A stretch of 64,000 nt of DNA from Streptomyces roseofulvus (GCF_039534915.1 NZ_BAAAWE010000001.1:1860001-1924000); one strand, 5' to 3'; shown: positions 50,485 to 59,404, counted from the stretch's first letter. Numbers and translations: made by a program. Notes: generated by a model not told the origin, from the sequence alone.

Positions 50485-51294
50485 TCAGGCGGTCAGCACC
50501 CGCCGCTCCCCCGCCTCCACGGCGACGTCCAGCGTGTTCCCGGGCGGCGGGAACGGGCAGATGAAGTGATCCACGAAGGCGCACGGCGGCAGCAGCGCGC
50601 GGTTGAGGTCCACCGTCACCGAGCCGTCCTCCGCCGGCGCCGCCGGACGCAGGAAGCGGAAGCGGAAGGTGGACCGCCCGCTGGTGGCGTCCGCGAAGAC
50701 CGCCCACAGCGTGCCGTCGTCCTCCACCGCCACCTGCAGCGCGTGCGCCCGCCCGTCGAGCTCGAAGACCAGCTCGCCGGAAAGCCCGAGCCCGCGCTCC
50801 CTGCCGTCCGCGTTCCGCACCCGGACGCTGCGCGCCTCCTCGTACGGCCGGTAGAAGCCCGGCACCACCCAGCGCGGGTCGTACGGCGTCGCCTCGATGC
50901 CCCGGAAGGCCCGCCGTGCCGCCGAACCGGGGTCGAAGTCCCGTACCGCCCAGAGCCCTTCGCGGTGCAGCACCACGAGCCGGCGGCCCGCCGCCTCGAC
51001 CCGGGACTCGTGGATCGGCGCGTGGTCGGCGCCGAGCCGGACGCTGCCCGCGAAGGGCTTGCCGTCGACGGTCAGTCCGTCCTCGGCCACCGCCGTCAGG
51101 ACCACCCCGTCGCCGTCCTCGTGCCACTCCCCCGGCACACCGGGCAGCCGGCCGTCGGGGAAGTCCGCCGACCAGTGCGTGCCGGTGAGGGAGAGCGGGC
51201 CGTACGAGGAGGCCACCGCCGCCTCGCGCCGCTCGTGCCAGTGCCGCCAGTCCCCGGCGGCGTCGGTGGTCTCGCTGCTCGTGGTGTCGCTCAT
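50485..51294 (-). CDS. DUF1684-family protein
   Basis: A 269-aa soluble beta-rich protein of the DUF1684 type: DWRHWHERREAAVASSYGPLSLTGTHW at the N-terminus, and a conserved C-terminal half with YDPRWVVPGFYRPYEEARSV, STFRFRFLRP, DLNRALLPPCAFVDHFICPFPPPGN. The C-terminal motif with N-R-A and P-P-C-A-F is the most invariant part and may be the active site. The enzymatic activity of DUF1684 is not known to me. It is the last gene of the sulfur-type ABC/LLM operon, overlapping the upstream LLM stop (ATGA), which suggests a role in processing the imported compound. Confidence 0.8.
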   Translation of the reverse strand: MSDTTSSETTDAAGDWRHWHERREAAVASSYGPLSLTGTHWSADFPDGRLPGVPGEWHEDGDGVVLTAVAEDGLTVDGKPFAGSVRLGADHAPIHESRVEAAGRRLVVLHREGLWAVRDFDPGSAARRAFRGIEATPYDPRWVVPGFYRPYEEARSVRVRNADGRERGLGLSGELVFELDGRAHALQVAVEDDGTLWAVFADATSGRSTFRFRFLRPAAPAEDGSVTVDLNRALLPPCAFVDHFICPFPPPGNTLDVAVEAGERRVLTA

Positions 51295-52610
51295 GGTGTT
51301 CCACCCTTCCACACCGGCGCCGGAAGCCCGAGGTGCGACCGGAGCGTCGTGCCCGCGTACTCCGTGCGGAAGACCCCGCGCTCCTGGAGCAGCGGCACCA
51401 CCCGGTCCACGAAGTCGTCCAAGCCGCCCGGGGTGAGGTGCGGGATCAGGATGAAGCCGTCGGCGGCGTCCGTCGCCACGTGTTCCTCCAGGGCGGCGGC
51501 GACCGACTCCGGGGTGCCGACGAAGGAGTGCCGGGCGGTGGCCTCGATGACCGTCTCCCGGATCGACAGGCCCTTGGCCTCGGACAGCGCCCGCCAGCGG
51601 GCCGCCACCGCGAACGGGTCGGCGATCCGCACCCGGCCCTGGACCAGCGTCGACTCCGGGTCCGGGTCGACGTCCGGGAGCGGCCCGTCGGGGTCGTAGC
51701 CGGACAGGTCGCGGCCCCAGACCTGCTCCGCGGCGAGCAGGGCGTTCTGCGGGGAGATCTGCTGCCGGCTGATCAGCGCGGCCCGCTCCCTCGCCTCGGC
51801 CTCGGTGTCGCCGAGGACGTAGGTGACCCCCGGCATGATCTTCAGGTCCTCGGGCCGCCGCCCGTACCGGGCGAGCCGCCGCTTGACGTCGGCGTGGAAG
51901 GCCCGCCCGGCCTCCGGCGTGGAGTGCCGCGAGAAGACCACGTCGGCGGCGGAGGCGGCGAACTCCCGCCCCTCGTCCGAGTCGCCGGCCTGGATGACGA
52001 CCGGATGCCCCTGCGGGGGCCGCTCCACCGTGACCTCGCCCTCGATCCGGAAGTGCGGTCCCGCGTGCGCGAAGCGGCGCCGCTCGCCGCCGGCGGGCCA
52101 GGAGTCCCACAGCTCGCGGGCGGTGGCGACCGCCTCGGCGGCCCGGGTGTACCGGTCGGCCCGGTCCAGGAAGCCGCCGCGCCGGAAGTTGGCGCCGGTG
52201 AAGGCGTCCGAGGAGGTGACCACGTTCCAGGCGGCCCGGCCGCCGCTCAGGTGGTCGAGGGAGGCGAGCCGGCGGGCCAGCTCGTAGGGCTCGTTGAAGG
52301 TGGCGCTGACCGTGGCGGCGAGGCCGAGCCGGTCGGTGACGGCGGCGAGCGCGTTCAGGACGGTGATCGACTCGGGGCGGCCGACCACGTCGAGGTCGTG
52401 GATCCGGCCGCCGTACTCGCGCAGCCGCAGTCCCTCGGCGAGGAAGAAGAAGTCGAAGAGCCCGCGCTCGGCGGTCCGCGCGAGGTGCTCGAAGGAGGAG
52501 AAGTCGATCTGCGAGCCCGAGCGCGGATCGGACCACACGGTGGTGGAGTTGACGCCGGGGAAGTGCGCGGCGAGGTGGATCTGCTTCCTGGCCGGCCGGG
52601 ACTCGGTCAC
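51291..52610 (-). CDS. LLM-class FMN-dependent monooxygenase (NtaA/SnaA/DszA type)
   Basis: A 439-aa TIM-barrel flavin monooxygenase. It starts KQIHLAAHFPGVNSTTVWSDPRSGSQIDFSSFEHLARTAERGLFDFFFLAEG; other family pieces are RLASLDHLSGGRAAWNVVTSSDAFTGANFRRGG, ERPPQGHPVVIQAGDSDEGREFAA and VGTPESVAAALEEHV. Relatives oxidise nitrilotriacetate, dibenzothiophene sulfone or S-substituted N-acetylcysteines (CmoJ/YtnJ). They need FMNH2 from a reductase. GTG start overlaps the upstream LLM stop (GTGA). In this operon the most likely substrate is an imported organosulfur compound. Confidence 0.92.
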   Translation of the reverse strand: MTESRPARKQIHLAAHFPGVNSTTVWSDPRSGSQIDFSSFEHLARTAERGLFDFFFLAEGLRLREYGGRIHDLDVVGRPESITVLNALAAVTDRLGLAATVSATFNEPYELARRLASLDHLSGGRAAWNVVTSSDAFTGANFRRGGFLDRADRYTRAAEAVATARELWDSWPAGGERRRFAHAGPHFRIEGEVTVERPPQGHPVVIQAGDSDEGREFAASAADVVFSRHSTPEAGRAFHADVKRRLARYGRRPEDLKIMPGVTYVLGDTEAEARERAALISRQQISPQNALLAAEQVWGRDLSGYDPDGPLPDVDPDPESTLVQGRVRIADPFAVAARWRALSEAKGLSIRETVIEATARHSFVGTPESVAAALEEHVATDAADGFILIPHLTPGGLDDFVDRVVPLLQERGVFRTEYAGTTLRSHLGLPAPVWKGGTP

Positions 52611-53623
52611 GCGTCGGCTCCCTTCGGTGCGTACTGGCTGGCGGGCCGCGGCAGCCCGAGGCGGTCGCGGAGGGTGGTGCCCTCGTAGGCGGTACGGAAC
52701 AGGCCCCGGGCCCGCAGGGCGCCGGCCACCTCGGCGGCGAACCGGGGCAGGTCGCGTCCGGGCACGGCGGGGACGAAGTGCAGGCCGTCGACGGCGCCGC
52801 CGCCGTGCCAGTCGGCGGCCAGCCCGGCCAGCGCGGCGGGCCCGCCCGGGTGGGCGTCGAGGTCGGCGCTGAGGGTCAGCAGCACCCGCAGCAGCCCGGG
52901 GTCGCGGCCGTGCGCCCGGGCGGCGCGGTGGAGTTCGGCGCGGAGTCCGGCCGCCTCCTCCGGCGAGGAGGCCCGGATCAGCGCCACGTCGGCGTGGCGG
53001 GCGGCGGTCTCCCGGGCGGCCGGGCGGGTGGCGTCGACCACCACGACCGGGTTGCCCTGCGGCGGCCGGGGCACGATCGAGGGGCCCTTGACGGAGAAGG
53101 CGGCGCCCTCGAAGTCGACGTGGTGCAGTTTGCGGCGGTCGACGAAGCGGCCGGTGGCCACGTCCCGTATCTCGGCGTCGTCCTCCCAGCTGTCCCACAG
53201 CCGCCGGGACACCTCGGCGGTCTCGCCCGCCTCCTGCCAGAGCGCCGCGGTGGGCGGGGCCGGCCGGCGGCCGAAGAGCCGGGCCTCGGCCGCGCCGGGC
53301 GAGACGGCGATCCGCCAGCCGGCCCGGCCGCGGCTCACCCAGTCGAGGGTGGCGACCGCGGCCTGGACGTGGAAGGGCTCGGTGTGGGTGGTGGTGACGG
53401 TCGGCACCAGGCCGACGGAGCGGGTCTCGGGCGCGATCCGGGCGAGCACGGCGAGCGCGTCGAGCCCGGGCCGGGCGAAGGAGTCGTCGTGGGTGAGGAA
53501 GTCGAGCCCGGCGTCCTCGGCCAGGCGGGCGAGCGCCACGGTGCCGGCGACGGTCCGCGACCCCCCGTCGGGGGGCGCGGGGGCGAGCTCGGCGGCCAGA
53601 TGGAGCGGTCGTACTCCGGTCAT
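52607..53623 (-). CDS. LLM-class flavin-dependent oxidoreductase
   Basis: A 338-aa luciferase-like protein, shorter than its neighbour and lacking part of the insertion. Characteristic pieces: VALARLAEDAGLDFLTHDDSF, VQAAVATLDWVSRGRAGWRIAVSPG, PSIVPRPPQGNPVVVVDATRPAARETAARHADVALIRA. The C-termini of this and the previous LLM share an RGLFRTxYxGTTLRxxLGLP ending, showing common ancestry. It would correspond to the second LLM (YtmO-like) of the B. subtilis S-alkylcysteine operon. ATG 53623. Confidence 0.88.
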   Translation of the reverse strand: MTGVRPLHLAAELAPAPPDGGSRTVAGTVALARLAEDAGLDFLTHDDSFARPGLDALAVLARIAPETRSVGLVPTVTTTHTEPFHVQAAVATLDWVSRGRAGWRIAVSPGAAEARLFGRRPAPPTAALWQEAGETAEVSRRLWDSWEDDAEIRDVATGRFVDRRKLHHVDFEGAAFSVKGPSIVPRPPQGNPVVVVDATRPAARETAARHADVALIRASSPEEAAGLRAELHRAARAHGRDPGLLRVLLTLSADLDAHPGGPAALAGLAADWHGGGAVDGLHFVPAVPGRDLPRFAAEVAGALRARGLFRTAYEGTTLRDRLGLPRPASQYAPKGADA

Positions 53624-53663
53624 GCGGGGTCCTCGATGCGGTGGTGGCGGCGATGACGGGGCG

Positions 53664-54632
53664 TCAGTTCGTGGTCCGGGGCAGGCCCGGCGGGTTGATC
53701 TCGGACTCCGTGACGGCCTCGGAGGACAGGCCCCAGCGCTCCAGGACCTTCGCGTAGCTGCCGTTCGCGATGACGTGGTCGAGCGCGGCGGCGTACGCCT
53801 CGACGAGCCCGCTGCCCTTCTTCGTGGTGGCGGCGATCTTGCCCTGGAGCCCGGCGCCCGCCCCGGAGAACGTCCCGGCCACCTCGGTCTGTCCGGCGGC
53901 GGCCACGTGGTGGGCGACGGACGGGTTGGGGCCCAGATAGGCGTCGATGCGGCCGGACTGGAGGGCCAGGTAGTAGTCGGTGGGGTTCTGGAAGTACACG
54001 ATCTCGACGCCCGGACGGCCGGCCTTCTCGTTCTCCGCGGACCAGTCGACGAGGATCTTCTCCTGGTTGGTGCCGGAGCCGACCGCGATCTTCTTCCCCG
54101 CCACGTCCGCCGGGCCCTTCACGGTCCAGCCCGAGCCCTTCTTCGCCTCGAAGGCGAGGTCGTCGCGGCGGTAGGTGGCGAAGTCGTACTTGTCCTTGCG
54201 CTCCTCGGTCACCGTGACGTTGGAGAAGACGGCGTCGAACTTGCCGCTGTCGAGGCCGACGAAGAGGTTCTCCCAGGAGACCGCCTGGAAGTCCGGCTTC
54301 AGTCCGAGGGCGTCGGCGACCAGGGTGGCGAGGTCGGTCTCGACGCCGATGAGGGTCTTGTCGTCGGTGGCGTAGAAGTTCAGCGGCGGCTGCCCGCCGG
54401 CGCTCACCCCGATGACGAGGGTGCCTCTCGCCCGGACGGCCTCGGGCACCTTGGCGGCGACGGCGTCGGCCTTGCCGGTACGGATCCGGTTCTGGTCCGG
54501 GCCGAGGTTCACGCCCCGACCCGGCTTGCCGTCCGGCTTGATCTCGGTGGCGGGGTCGCCGGTGCCGCAGGCGGTGAGGGCCCCGAGGGCGGTGAGCGCG
54601 ACGGCGGCGAGGAGGGTACGGCGGGTACGCAT
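53664..54632 (-). CDS. Amino-acid ABC transporter solute-binding lipoprotein (family 3)
   Basis: A 322-aa lipoprotein. The lipobox is LGALTACGTG near residue 22. The periplasmic-type SBP_bac_3 domain includes RGTLVIGVSAGGQPPLNFYATDDKTLIGVETDLATLVADALGLKP, FDAVFSNVTVTEERKDKYDFATYRRDDLAFEAKKGS and QSGRIDAYLGPNPSVAHHV. It is anchored outside and delivers an amino-acid-like solute to the two linked permeases. It lies 29 bp after the ATPase gene. Confidence 0.93.
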   Translation of the reverse strand: MRTRRTLLAAVALTALGALTACGTGDPATEIKPDGKPGRGVNLGPDQNRIRTGKADAVAAKVPEAVRARGTLVIGVSAGGQPPLNFYATDDKTLIGVETDLATLVADALGLKPDFQAVSWENLFVGLDSGKFDAVFSNVTVTEERKDKYDFATYRRDDLAFEAKKGSGWTVKGPADVAGKKIAVGSGTNQEKILVDWSAENEKAGRPGVEIVYFQNPTDYYLALQSGRIDAYLGPNPSVAHHVAAAGQTEVAGTFSGAGAGLQGKIAATTKKGSGLVEAYAAALDHVIANGSYAKVLERWGLSSEAVTESEINPPGLPRTTN

Positions 54633-54661
54633 GACGGACTCCTGTGGGTGGGGCGGAAGGG

Positions 54662-55456
54662 TCAGAGGACCTTGGAGAGGAAGGCGCGGGTGCGCTCGTG
54701 CGTGGGGGCGTCGAGGACCTCGGCGGGGGTGCCCCGCTCGACGATCCGGCCCCCGTCCATGAAGACGACGGTGTCGGCGACCTCGCGGGCGAAGCCGATC
54801 TCGTGGGTGACGACGATCATGGTGGTGCCGGCGGCGGCGAGGTCCCGGATGACGTCGAGGACCTCCCCGACCAGCTCGGGGTCGAGCGCCGAGGTCGGCT
54901 CGTCGAAGAGGAGCAGGCCCGTTTCGAGGGCGAGCGCGCGGGCGATGGCGACCCGCTGCTGCTGTCCGCCGGAGAGCTGCCGGGGGTACGCCTCCGCCTT
55001 GTCGGCGAGCCCGACCCGGGCGAGCAGCTTCCGGGCCGCCTCCTCGGCCTCCTTGCGGGGACGGCCGAGCGCGGAGACCGGCGCCTCGGTGATGTTCTCC
55101 ACCACGGTGAGGTGCGGGAAGAGGTGGAAGTTCTGGAAGACGAAGCCGATCCGGGTGCGCTGCCGCAGGATCTCCCGCTCGCGCAGCTCGTACAGCTTGT
55201 TCCCGGAGCGGCGGTAGCCGACGAGGACGCCGTCGACGCTGACCGAGCCGCCGTCGACCTTCTCCAGGTGGTTGATGGTGCGCAGCAGCGTGGACTTGCC
55301 CGAGCCGGACGGGCCGAGGACGACGGTGACCTCGCCGTGGGCGACGTCGAGGTCCACGCCGCGCAGCACCTCGGTGGCGCCGAAGCTCTTGCGGACGCCG
55401 CGGAGTTCGACCTTGGGGCCGGCGGTGGCGGCGGGCGGGGCGGTGCGGGTGCTCAT
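54662..55456 (-). CDS. Amino-acid ABC transporter ATPase
   Basis: A 264-aa polar-amino-acid-type ATPase (GlnQ/TcyN-like). Walker [23 protein letters not shown]-loop [20 protein letters not shown], signature [19 protein letters not shown], Walker [22 protein letters not shown]-loop [14 protein letters not shown]. The insertion [21 protein letters not shown] is typical of cystine/histidine-type ATPases. ATG 55456 overlaps the permease stop (ATGA). One ATPase serves two permeases in this cluster. Confidence 0.95.
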   Translation of the reverse strand: MSTRTAPPAATAGPKVELRGVRKSFGATEVLRGVDLDVAHGEVTVVLGPSGSGKSTLLRTINHLEKVDGGSVSVDGVLVGYRRSGNKLYELREREILRQRTRIGFVFQNFHLFPHLTVVENITEAPVSALGRPRKEAEEAARKLLARVGLADKAEAYPRQLSGGQQQRVAIARALALETGLLLFDEPTSALDPELVGEVLDVIRDLAAAGTTMIVVTHEIGFAREVADTVVFMDGGRIVERGTPAEVLDAPTHERTRAFLSKVL

Positions 55457-56352
55457 CGGGTGCTCCCCTTGGCGTAGTGGCGTTCGACGTAGTGCTGGAC
55501 GACGGAGAGCGCGGTGGTCAGCAGCACGTACCAGACGGTGGCGACCATCAGCAGGGGCACCACCCGGCCGGTGCGGCCGTAGACGACCTGGACCTGGTAG
55601 AAGAGCTCGCCGATGGCCATGACGGAGACGATCGAGGTGCCCTTGAAGAGCGAGACGATCTCGTTGGCGGCGTTCGGCAGGATGGACCGCATGGCCTGCG
55701 GCAGCACGATCCGGCGCAGCCGGCGCAGCCGCGGGATGCCGAGGGAGGCGGCGGCCTCCAGCTGTCCGGCGTCGACGGCGAGGATCCCGCCGCGGACGAT
55801 CTCGGCGGCGTAGGCGGCCTGGTGGAGGGCGAGGCCGAGGACGGCCGCGCTCATGGCGCCGACCAGGCCCACGGTGTCGAAGGAGTAGAGGCCGGGCCCG
55901 AACGGGATGCCGACGCTCAGCTCCTTGTACAGGTAGGCGAGGTTGAACCAGAAGAGGAGCTGGACGATGAGCGGGATGGAGCGGAAGGCCCAGACGTAGC
56001 CGAAGGCGACGGCCCGCAGGAAGGGGCTCTCCGAGAGGCGCATGAAGGCGAGCACGACGCCGAGGGCGAAGCCGAGCACGGTGCCGTAGAGGGTCAGCTG
56101 GAGGGTGACCCAGACGGCGCGGAGGATCGCGTCGGTGGCGAAGTAGCGGGCGAAGACGTCCCATTCCCAGCCGGGGTTGGTGACGAGGCCGTGGGCGAAC
56201 TGGACGAGCACGACGGCGGTGGCCGCGACGGCGACCCAGCGCCAGGGGCGGCGGACGGGGACGACGGTCGGGGCGGTGCCGTCGTCGCCGGGCGGCCGGG
56301 GCGGGGTCTGCTCGGCGACCGGATCGACGGGTGGGTCGCTGGTGAGGGTCAT
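55453..56352 (-). CDS. Amino-acid ABC transporter permease
   Basis: A 299-aa inner-membrane permease of the HisM/TcyL family with five to six helices. It carries a 40-residue cytoplasmic N-tail. The EAA loop is [28 protein letters not shown]. Family starts: [67 protein letters not shown] 56352 follows GAGGAA. It partners with the related permease at 58237-59112 (similar along its length) as a probable heterodimer. Confidence 0.94.
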   Translation of the reverse strand: MTLTSDPPVDPVAEQTPPRPPGDDGTAPTVVPVRRPWRWVAVAATAVVLVQFAHGLVTNPGWEWDVFARYFATDAILRAVWVTLQLTLYGTVLGFALGVVLAFMRLSESPFLRAVAFGYVWAFRSIPLIVQLLFWFNLAYLYKELSVGIPFGPGLYSFDTVGLVGAMSAAVLGLALHQAAYAAEIVRGGILAVDAGQLEAAASLGIPRLRRLRRIVLPQAMRSILPNAANEIVSLFKGTSIVSVMAIGELFYQVQVVYGRTGRVVPLLMVATVWYVLLTTALSVVQHYVERHYAKGSTR

Positions 56353-56381
56353 GACGGTTCCTCGGTCCTGGGCGGGAGGGC

Positions 56382-56417
56382 GGGTACGGATACGGGTACG
56401 GGTACGGGTACGGGTAC
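56382..56417. repeat. Hexanucleotide tandem repeat (GGGTAC)6
   Basis: Six units of GGGTAC (one reads GGATAC) in the 82-bp gap between the FAD/NAD(P)-binding protein gene and the downstream permease gene. It may vary in length by slippage. It lies within the operon, just before the permease RBS. Confidence 0.85.
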
Positions 56418-56434
56418 GGGTGGGGGCGGCGGGT

Positions 56435-58240
56435 TCAGGCGGCCGGCGCGGCGGCGGCCGGCCGGCGGGCGCCGTCCCGCAGGAAGGCGAGCGCGGCGCG
56501 GGCGGCGGCGTCGTTCTGCGCGAGGGCGAGCCCGCCGGTCCCGGGCCGGGTGAAGCCGCCGCCGGCGCGGGCGGTGGTGTGCGGGCCGAGGGCGATCCGG
56601 CGCGGGTGCGGGCGGCCGTCCCGCTGGGCGATCCGCCCGTCGGAGGGGTCGACGGCGAGCAGTCCGCCGGGGGTGGCCCGGGCGCCGTCCTCGTACAGGC
56701 CGCGCAGCAGCGGGCTGGCGGTGCCGGTGACGGTCGGGGCGGGCAGCCGGGCCTCGACGAGGGCGCGGGCCTCGGTGACCGCGCCGGGCACGGCGGGCGA
56801 GGAGGCCCGGAAGACGCCGTGCCGTTCGTCGGCCTCGACGGTGAGGCGCGGGCCGAGGAAGCGGACGGTGCCGGCCTCGGAGAGGGCGAGCAGCCGGCGC
56901 AGCCGGGGGCCGGGCGGGCCGGAGGCGAGGAAGCTGAAGAAGCCGTGCCACCAGCCGTCGGTGTCGATCCGCTCGCCGAGCCGCACCAGCTGCCCGTAGA
57001 CGGAGAGGGCGGCGGCGAAGACGGCGGCGTCGGGGCTGTGGGCGGGGTCGTGGCGGCGGCGCAGGTCGGCGGTGACGTGGGCGCGCAGCGCGCCCTGCAG
57101 GGCGTCGGCGTCGGGGACGCGGAGGCCGTCGAGGGGCCGGTCGAGGGCGTCGGGGTCGAAGCGGTCGGCCGGGTCGGGGACGGCGGCGGCGACGAGTCCG
57201 CCGAGGCCGGGGCCGCCCGGACCGGCGGCGGCCCAGGCGGCGGCGAAGGCGCCCCAGGTGCCGGTGGTGCGTTCGGGGTGGGCGGTGAAGAGGCGGTGGT
57301 AGTGGGCCCAGCCGAGCTCGTGGGAGACGTGCGGCCAGACGTCGCGCCGGAAGTCGAGCGGCCTGTCCCGGCCGAGCAGGGCGTCGACCCGGTCGGGCCC
57401 GAAGAAGCGGGGCAGCGGAGGCCGTTCGCCGTCGAGGGCGTAGCCGAGCTTGGAGTGGTACGGGACGCCCCGGCGGGAGCCGACGTACAGGACCGGCTCG
57501 TTCCCGGAGGGCACGTAGACGGGCGCCTCCTCGGTCCCCTCGTAGCGGCCGCCGCGGCCCTCGGTGAGGAGCACCATCAGGTCGACGAAGGCGAGGCCGA
57601 AGCCCCGGACGAGGACGGGTTCGCCGGCCCGGAGGGCGGACAGGTCGAGGTCGGCGGTGTGGCCGGGCGGCACGTGGACGAGGCCGTGGCGGGCGGCGAA
57701 GCCGGCCAGTTCCCGCTGCTCGGCGTCGGGTTCGGCGTCGAGGTGGCCGAGGGTGAGGACGACCAGGTCGGCGGGGAGCGGGGTGGCGCGGTCGGCGAGC
57801 CACACCCGCTGCCGGCCCTCGCGGGGGCCGTCCACCCGCAGGGCGGTGGTGCGGTGTTCGTGGAGGGTGACGGTGGCGGGCAGCGCGTCCCTGGCCCGCT
57901 CGTACGCCCAGCGCAGATAGGCGCCCTGCTCGGGGCGGGGGACGAAGCGCCGGCCGTCGGTGCCGGACCATTCGGCGAGCGTGGGCCCGGGGCGGACCGG
58001 CCCTTCGAGGCGGACGGTGTCGTCGGTGAAGACGGTGACGTCCTCGGCGAGCGAGTTCATCCAGAGCAGCGGCGACTGGGCGGTGCGCCAGATCCGGCCG
58101 GGGCCGGGCGGGTACGGGTCGACCAGGTGGAGGTCGAGCGGCCGGTCGCCGTACAGCTCGGGCAGGGCTGCGGCGAGCCGTTCCAGGAAGCCGGTGCCGC
58201 GCGGTCCGGCGCCGACGATCACCAGCGAGGCGGCGCTCAT
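56435..58240 (-). CDS. FAD/NAD(P)-binding oxidoreductase-like protein inside the ABC operon
   Basis: A 601-aa soluble flavoprotein-like protein. The N-terminal dinucleotide fold is ASLVIVGAGPRGTGFLERLAAALPELYGDRPLDLHLVDPYPPGPGRIW (the NAD_binding_9 pattern). SPLLWMNSLAEDVTVFTD, VVLTLGHLD and VLVRGFGLAFVDLMVLLTEGRGGRY are conserved in this family. The C-terminus GGFTRPGTGGLALAQNDAAARAALAFL is a second FAD-contact motif. Relatives are uncharacterised. It might deliver reduced flavin or oxidise an S-amino-acid. The start overlaps the upstream permease stop (ATGA), tying it to the transporter. Confidence 0.85.
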   Translation of the reverse strand: MSAASLVIVGAGPRGTGFLERLAAALPELYGDRPLDLHLVDPYPPGPGRIWRTAQSPLLWMNSLAEDVTVFTDDTVRLEGPVRPGPTLAEWSGTDGRRFVPRPEQGAYLRWAYERARDALPATVTLHEHRTTALRVDGPREGRQRVWLADRATPLPADLVVLTLGHLDAEPDAEQRELAGFAARHGLVHVPPGHTADLDLSALRAGEPVLVRGFGLAFVDLMVLLTEGRGGRYEGTEEAPVYVPSGNEPVLYVGSRRGVPYHSKLGYALDGERPPLPRFFGPDRVDALLGRDRPLDFRRDVWPHVSHELGWAHYHRLFTAHPERTTGTWGAFAAAWAAAGPGGPGLGGLVAAAVPDPADRFDPDALDRPLDGLRVPDADALQGALRAHVTADLRRRHDPAHSPDAAVFAAALSVYGQLVRLGERIDTDGWWHGFFSFLASGPPGPRLRRLLALSEAGTVRFLGPRLTVEADERHGVFRASSPAVPGAVTEARALVEARLPAPTVTGTASPLLRGLYEDGARATPGGLLAVDPSDGRIAQRDGRPHPRRIALGPHTTARAGGGFTRPGTGGLALAQNDAAARAALAFLRDGARRPAAAAPAA

Positions 58241-59112
58241 CGGCCGGCCCCGGTGCCGCGCGCGTACCGCTTCTCGACGTAGTGCTGGCCGATGCCGAGG
58301 ACGGAGGTGACGGCGACGTACCAGAGGGTGGCGACCAGGAGGAGCGGGATGACCTCGTAGGTGCGGTGGTAGACGAGCTGGGTGGAGTAGAGCAGGTCCT
58401 GCACGGCGATGACGGAGACGATCGAGGTGCCCTTGAGGGTGCCGATGAGCATGTTCCCGGCGGGCGGGACGATGGCGCGCATGGCCTGCGGGAGCACGAT
58501 CCGGGTGAAGCGCCGGCGGCGGCCGAGGCCGAGCGCCTGGGCGGCCTCGATCTGGCCGCGGTCGACGGAGAGGACGCCGCCGCGCACCACCTCGGCGGCG
58601 TAGGCGGCCTCGTGGAGGGTGAGGCCGAGGACGGCGACGGCGACCGGGCCGAGCAGGTCGACGGTGGAGACCCCGAGGATCCTCGGGTAGAGCATCCCGA
58701 TGTTGAACCAGAAGAGCAGCTGGACCAGGATCGGTGTGGAGCGGAAGAACCACACGTAGCCCCAGGCGACGGCGCGCAGCACCGGGTTGGCGGAGAGCCG
58801 CAGGGCGGCGAGCAGGGTGCCGAGGGCGAAGCCGAGGACCATGACGGCGGCGGTCAGCCACAGGGTGAGGCCGAGGCCGCGCAGCACGGACGCCGAGGTG
58901 AAGTAGCGGGCGACGACGTCCCATTGGAAGGCGTCGTTGCGGACGACCGAGACGAGGCCGAGGCCGAGCAGGACGAGGACGACGCCGGCGGCGGTCCACT
59001 GGCCGGTCCGGCGGGCGGGGACGACGACGGGGGCGGCCGGATCGGTCTTCGCCGGGGCGGCGGCCGGTTTCGGTCCGGGGGCGGCGAGGGTGTCGAGGGG
59101 TACGGAAGACAT
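58237..59112 (-). CDS. Amino-acid ABC transporter permease
   Basis: A 291-aa permease of the same family as the one at 55453: [61 protein letters not shown] segment, [52 protein letters not shown] (EAA loop). An Ala/Pro-rich N-tail precedes the first helix. ATG 59112 has GGAG 8 nt upstream; an in-frame start at 59172 is less likely. It is the first gene of the eight-gene minus-strand operon. Confidence 0.94.
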   Translation of the reverse strand: MSSVPLDTLAAPGPKPAAAPAKTDPAAPVVVPARRTGQWTAAGVVLVLLGLGLVSVVRNDAFQWDVVARYFTSASVLRGLGLTLWLTAAVMVLGFALGTLLAALRLSANPVLRAVAWGYVWFFRSTPILVQLLFWFNIGMLYPRILGVSTVDLLGPVAVAVLGLTLHEAAYAAEVVRGGVLSVDRGQIEAAQALGLGRRRRFTRIVLPQAMRAIVPPAGNMLIGTLKGTSIVSVIAVQDLLYSTQLVYHRTYEVIPLLLVATLWYVAVTSVLGIGQHYVEKRYARGTGAGR

Positions 59113-59221
59113 GCGAAGGCTCCGTGACTGCCAGAGGCGGCGGGTCGGACGGGAGTGCGCCTTCACACGCACGGCGGTGCGGAGCGCGGGCCGGGCCCCT
59201 CAGCCCGGTGTCCGCCCTGTG

Positions 59222-59252
59222 AGGCTACGGGGCGATGGCGCGCGGCTGTCAA
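59222..59252 (-). promoter_or_regulatory. Promoter of the ABC/LLM operon
   Basis: On the minus strand, TTGACA (59252-59247) and TAGCCT (59227-59222) are separated by 19 bp, upstream of the permease start at 59112. The start site would be near 59215, leaving a leader of about 100 nt. Confidence 0.5.
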
Positions 59253-59300
59253 GTCCGTCCGCGATGCGGGCGGTTGAGTGAGGCGTACGTCTCCTACCGG

Positions 59301-59329
59301 TTGACTGGGGAACGGATGCCTGTTCCACT
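59301..59329 (+). promoter_or_regulatory. Leaderless promoter of the cysteine-type leader peptide
   Basis: TTGACT (59301-59306) and TCCACT (59324-59329) are 17 bp apart. The -10 ends 6 nt before the leader-peptide ATG at 59336, so transcription probably starts at the ATG itself. Confidence 0.5.
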
Positions 59330-59335
59330 GAGGCC

Positions 59336-59404
59336 ATGCATCCGCAGCAGCTCGTCACGCGCTCCCACATCGACCTCGGTCGTGTGTGGTCCTCTTCCTG
59401 TTGA
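59336..59404 (+). CDS. Cysteine-type regulatory leader peptide (22 aa)
   Basis: A 22-codon ORF starting MHPQQ and ending LVTRSHIDLGRVWSSSC followed directly by TGA. This matches the actinobacterial pattern LxxRxHxDLxRVxSxxC of leader peptides found before sulfur-assimilation and cysteine/methionine genes, which stall ribosomes when cysteine is limiting. It is 129 bp upstream of the acetyltransferase gene. Leaderless start (see the promoter entry). It marks the divergent cluster as part of the sulfur regulon. Confidence 0.8.
   Translation: MHPQQLVTRSHIDLGRVWSSSC

Noticed and set aside
56382..56417. The GGGTAC hexamer array as an operator cluster
   Set aside because: It is intra-operon, perfectly periodic and next to the permease RBS; simple slippage is the better explanation.
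59113..59172. A second leader peptide ahead of the minus-strand permease gene
   Set aside because: The in-frame stretch starting at 59172 is Arg-rich but runs into the permease frame without a stop and has no terminal Cys, so it is better seen as untranslated leader or an N-terminal extension.
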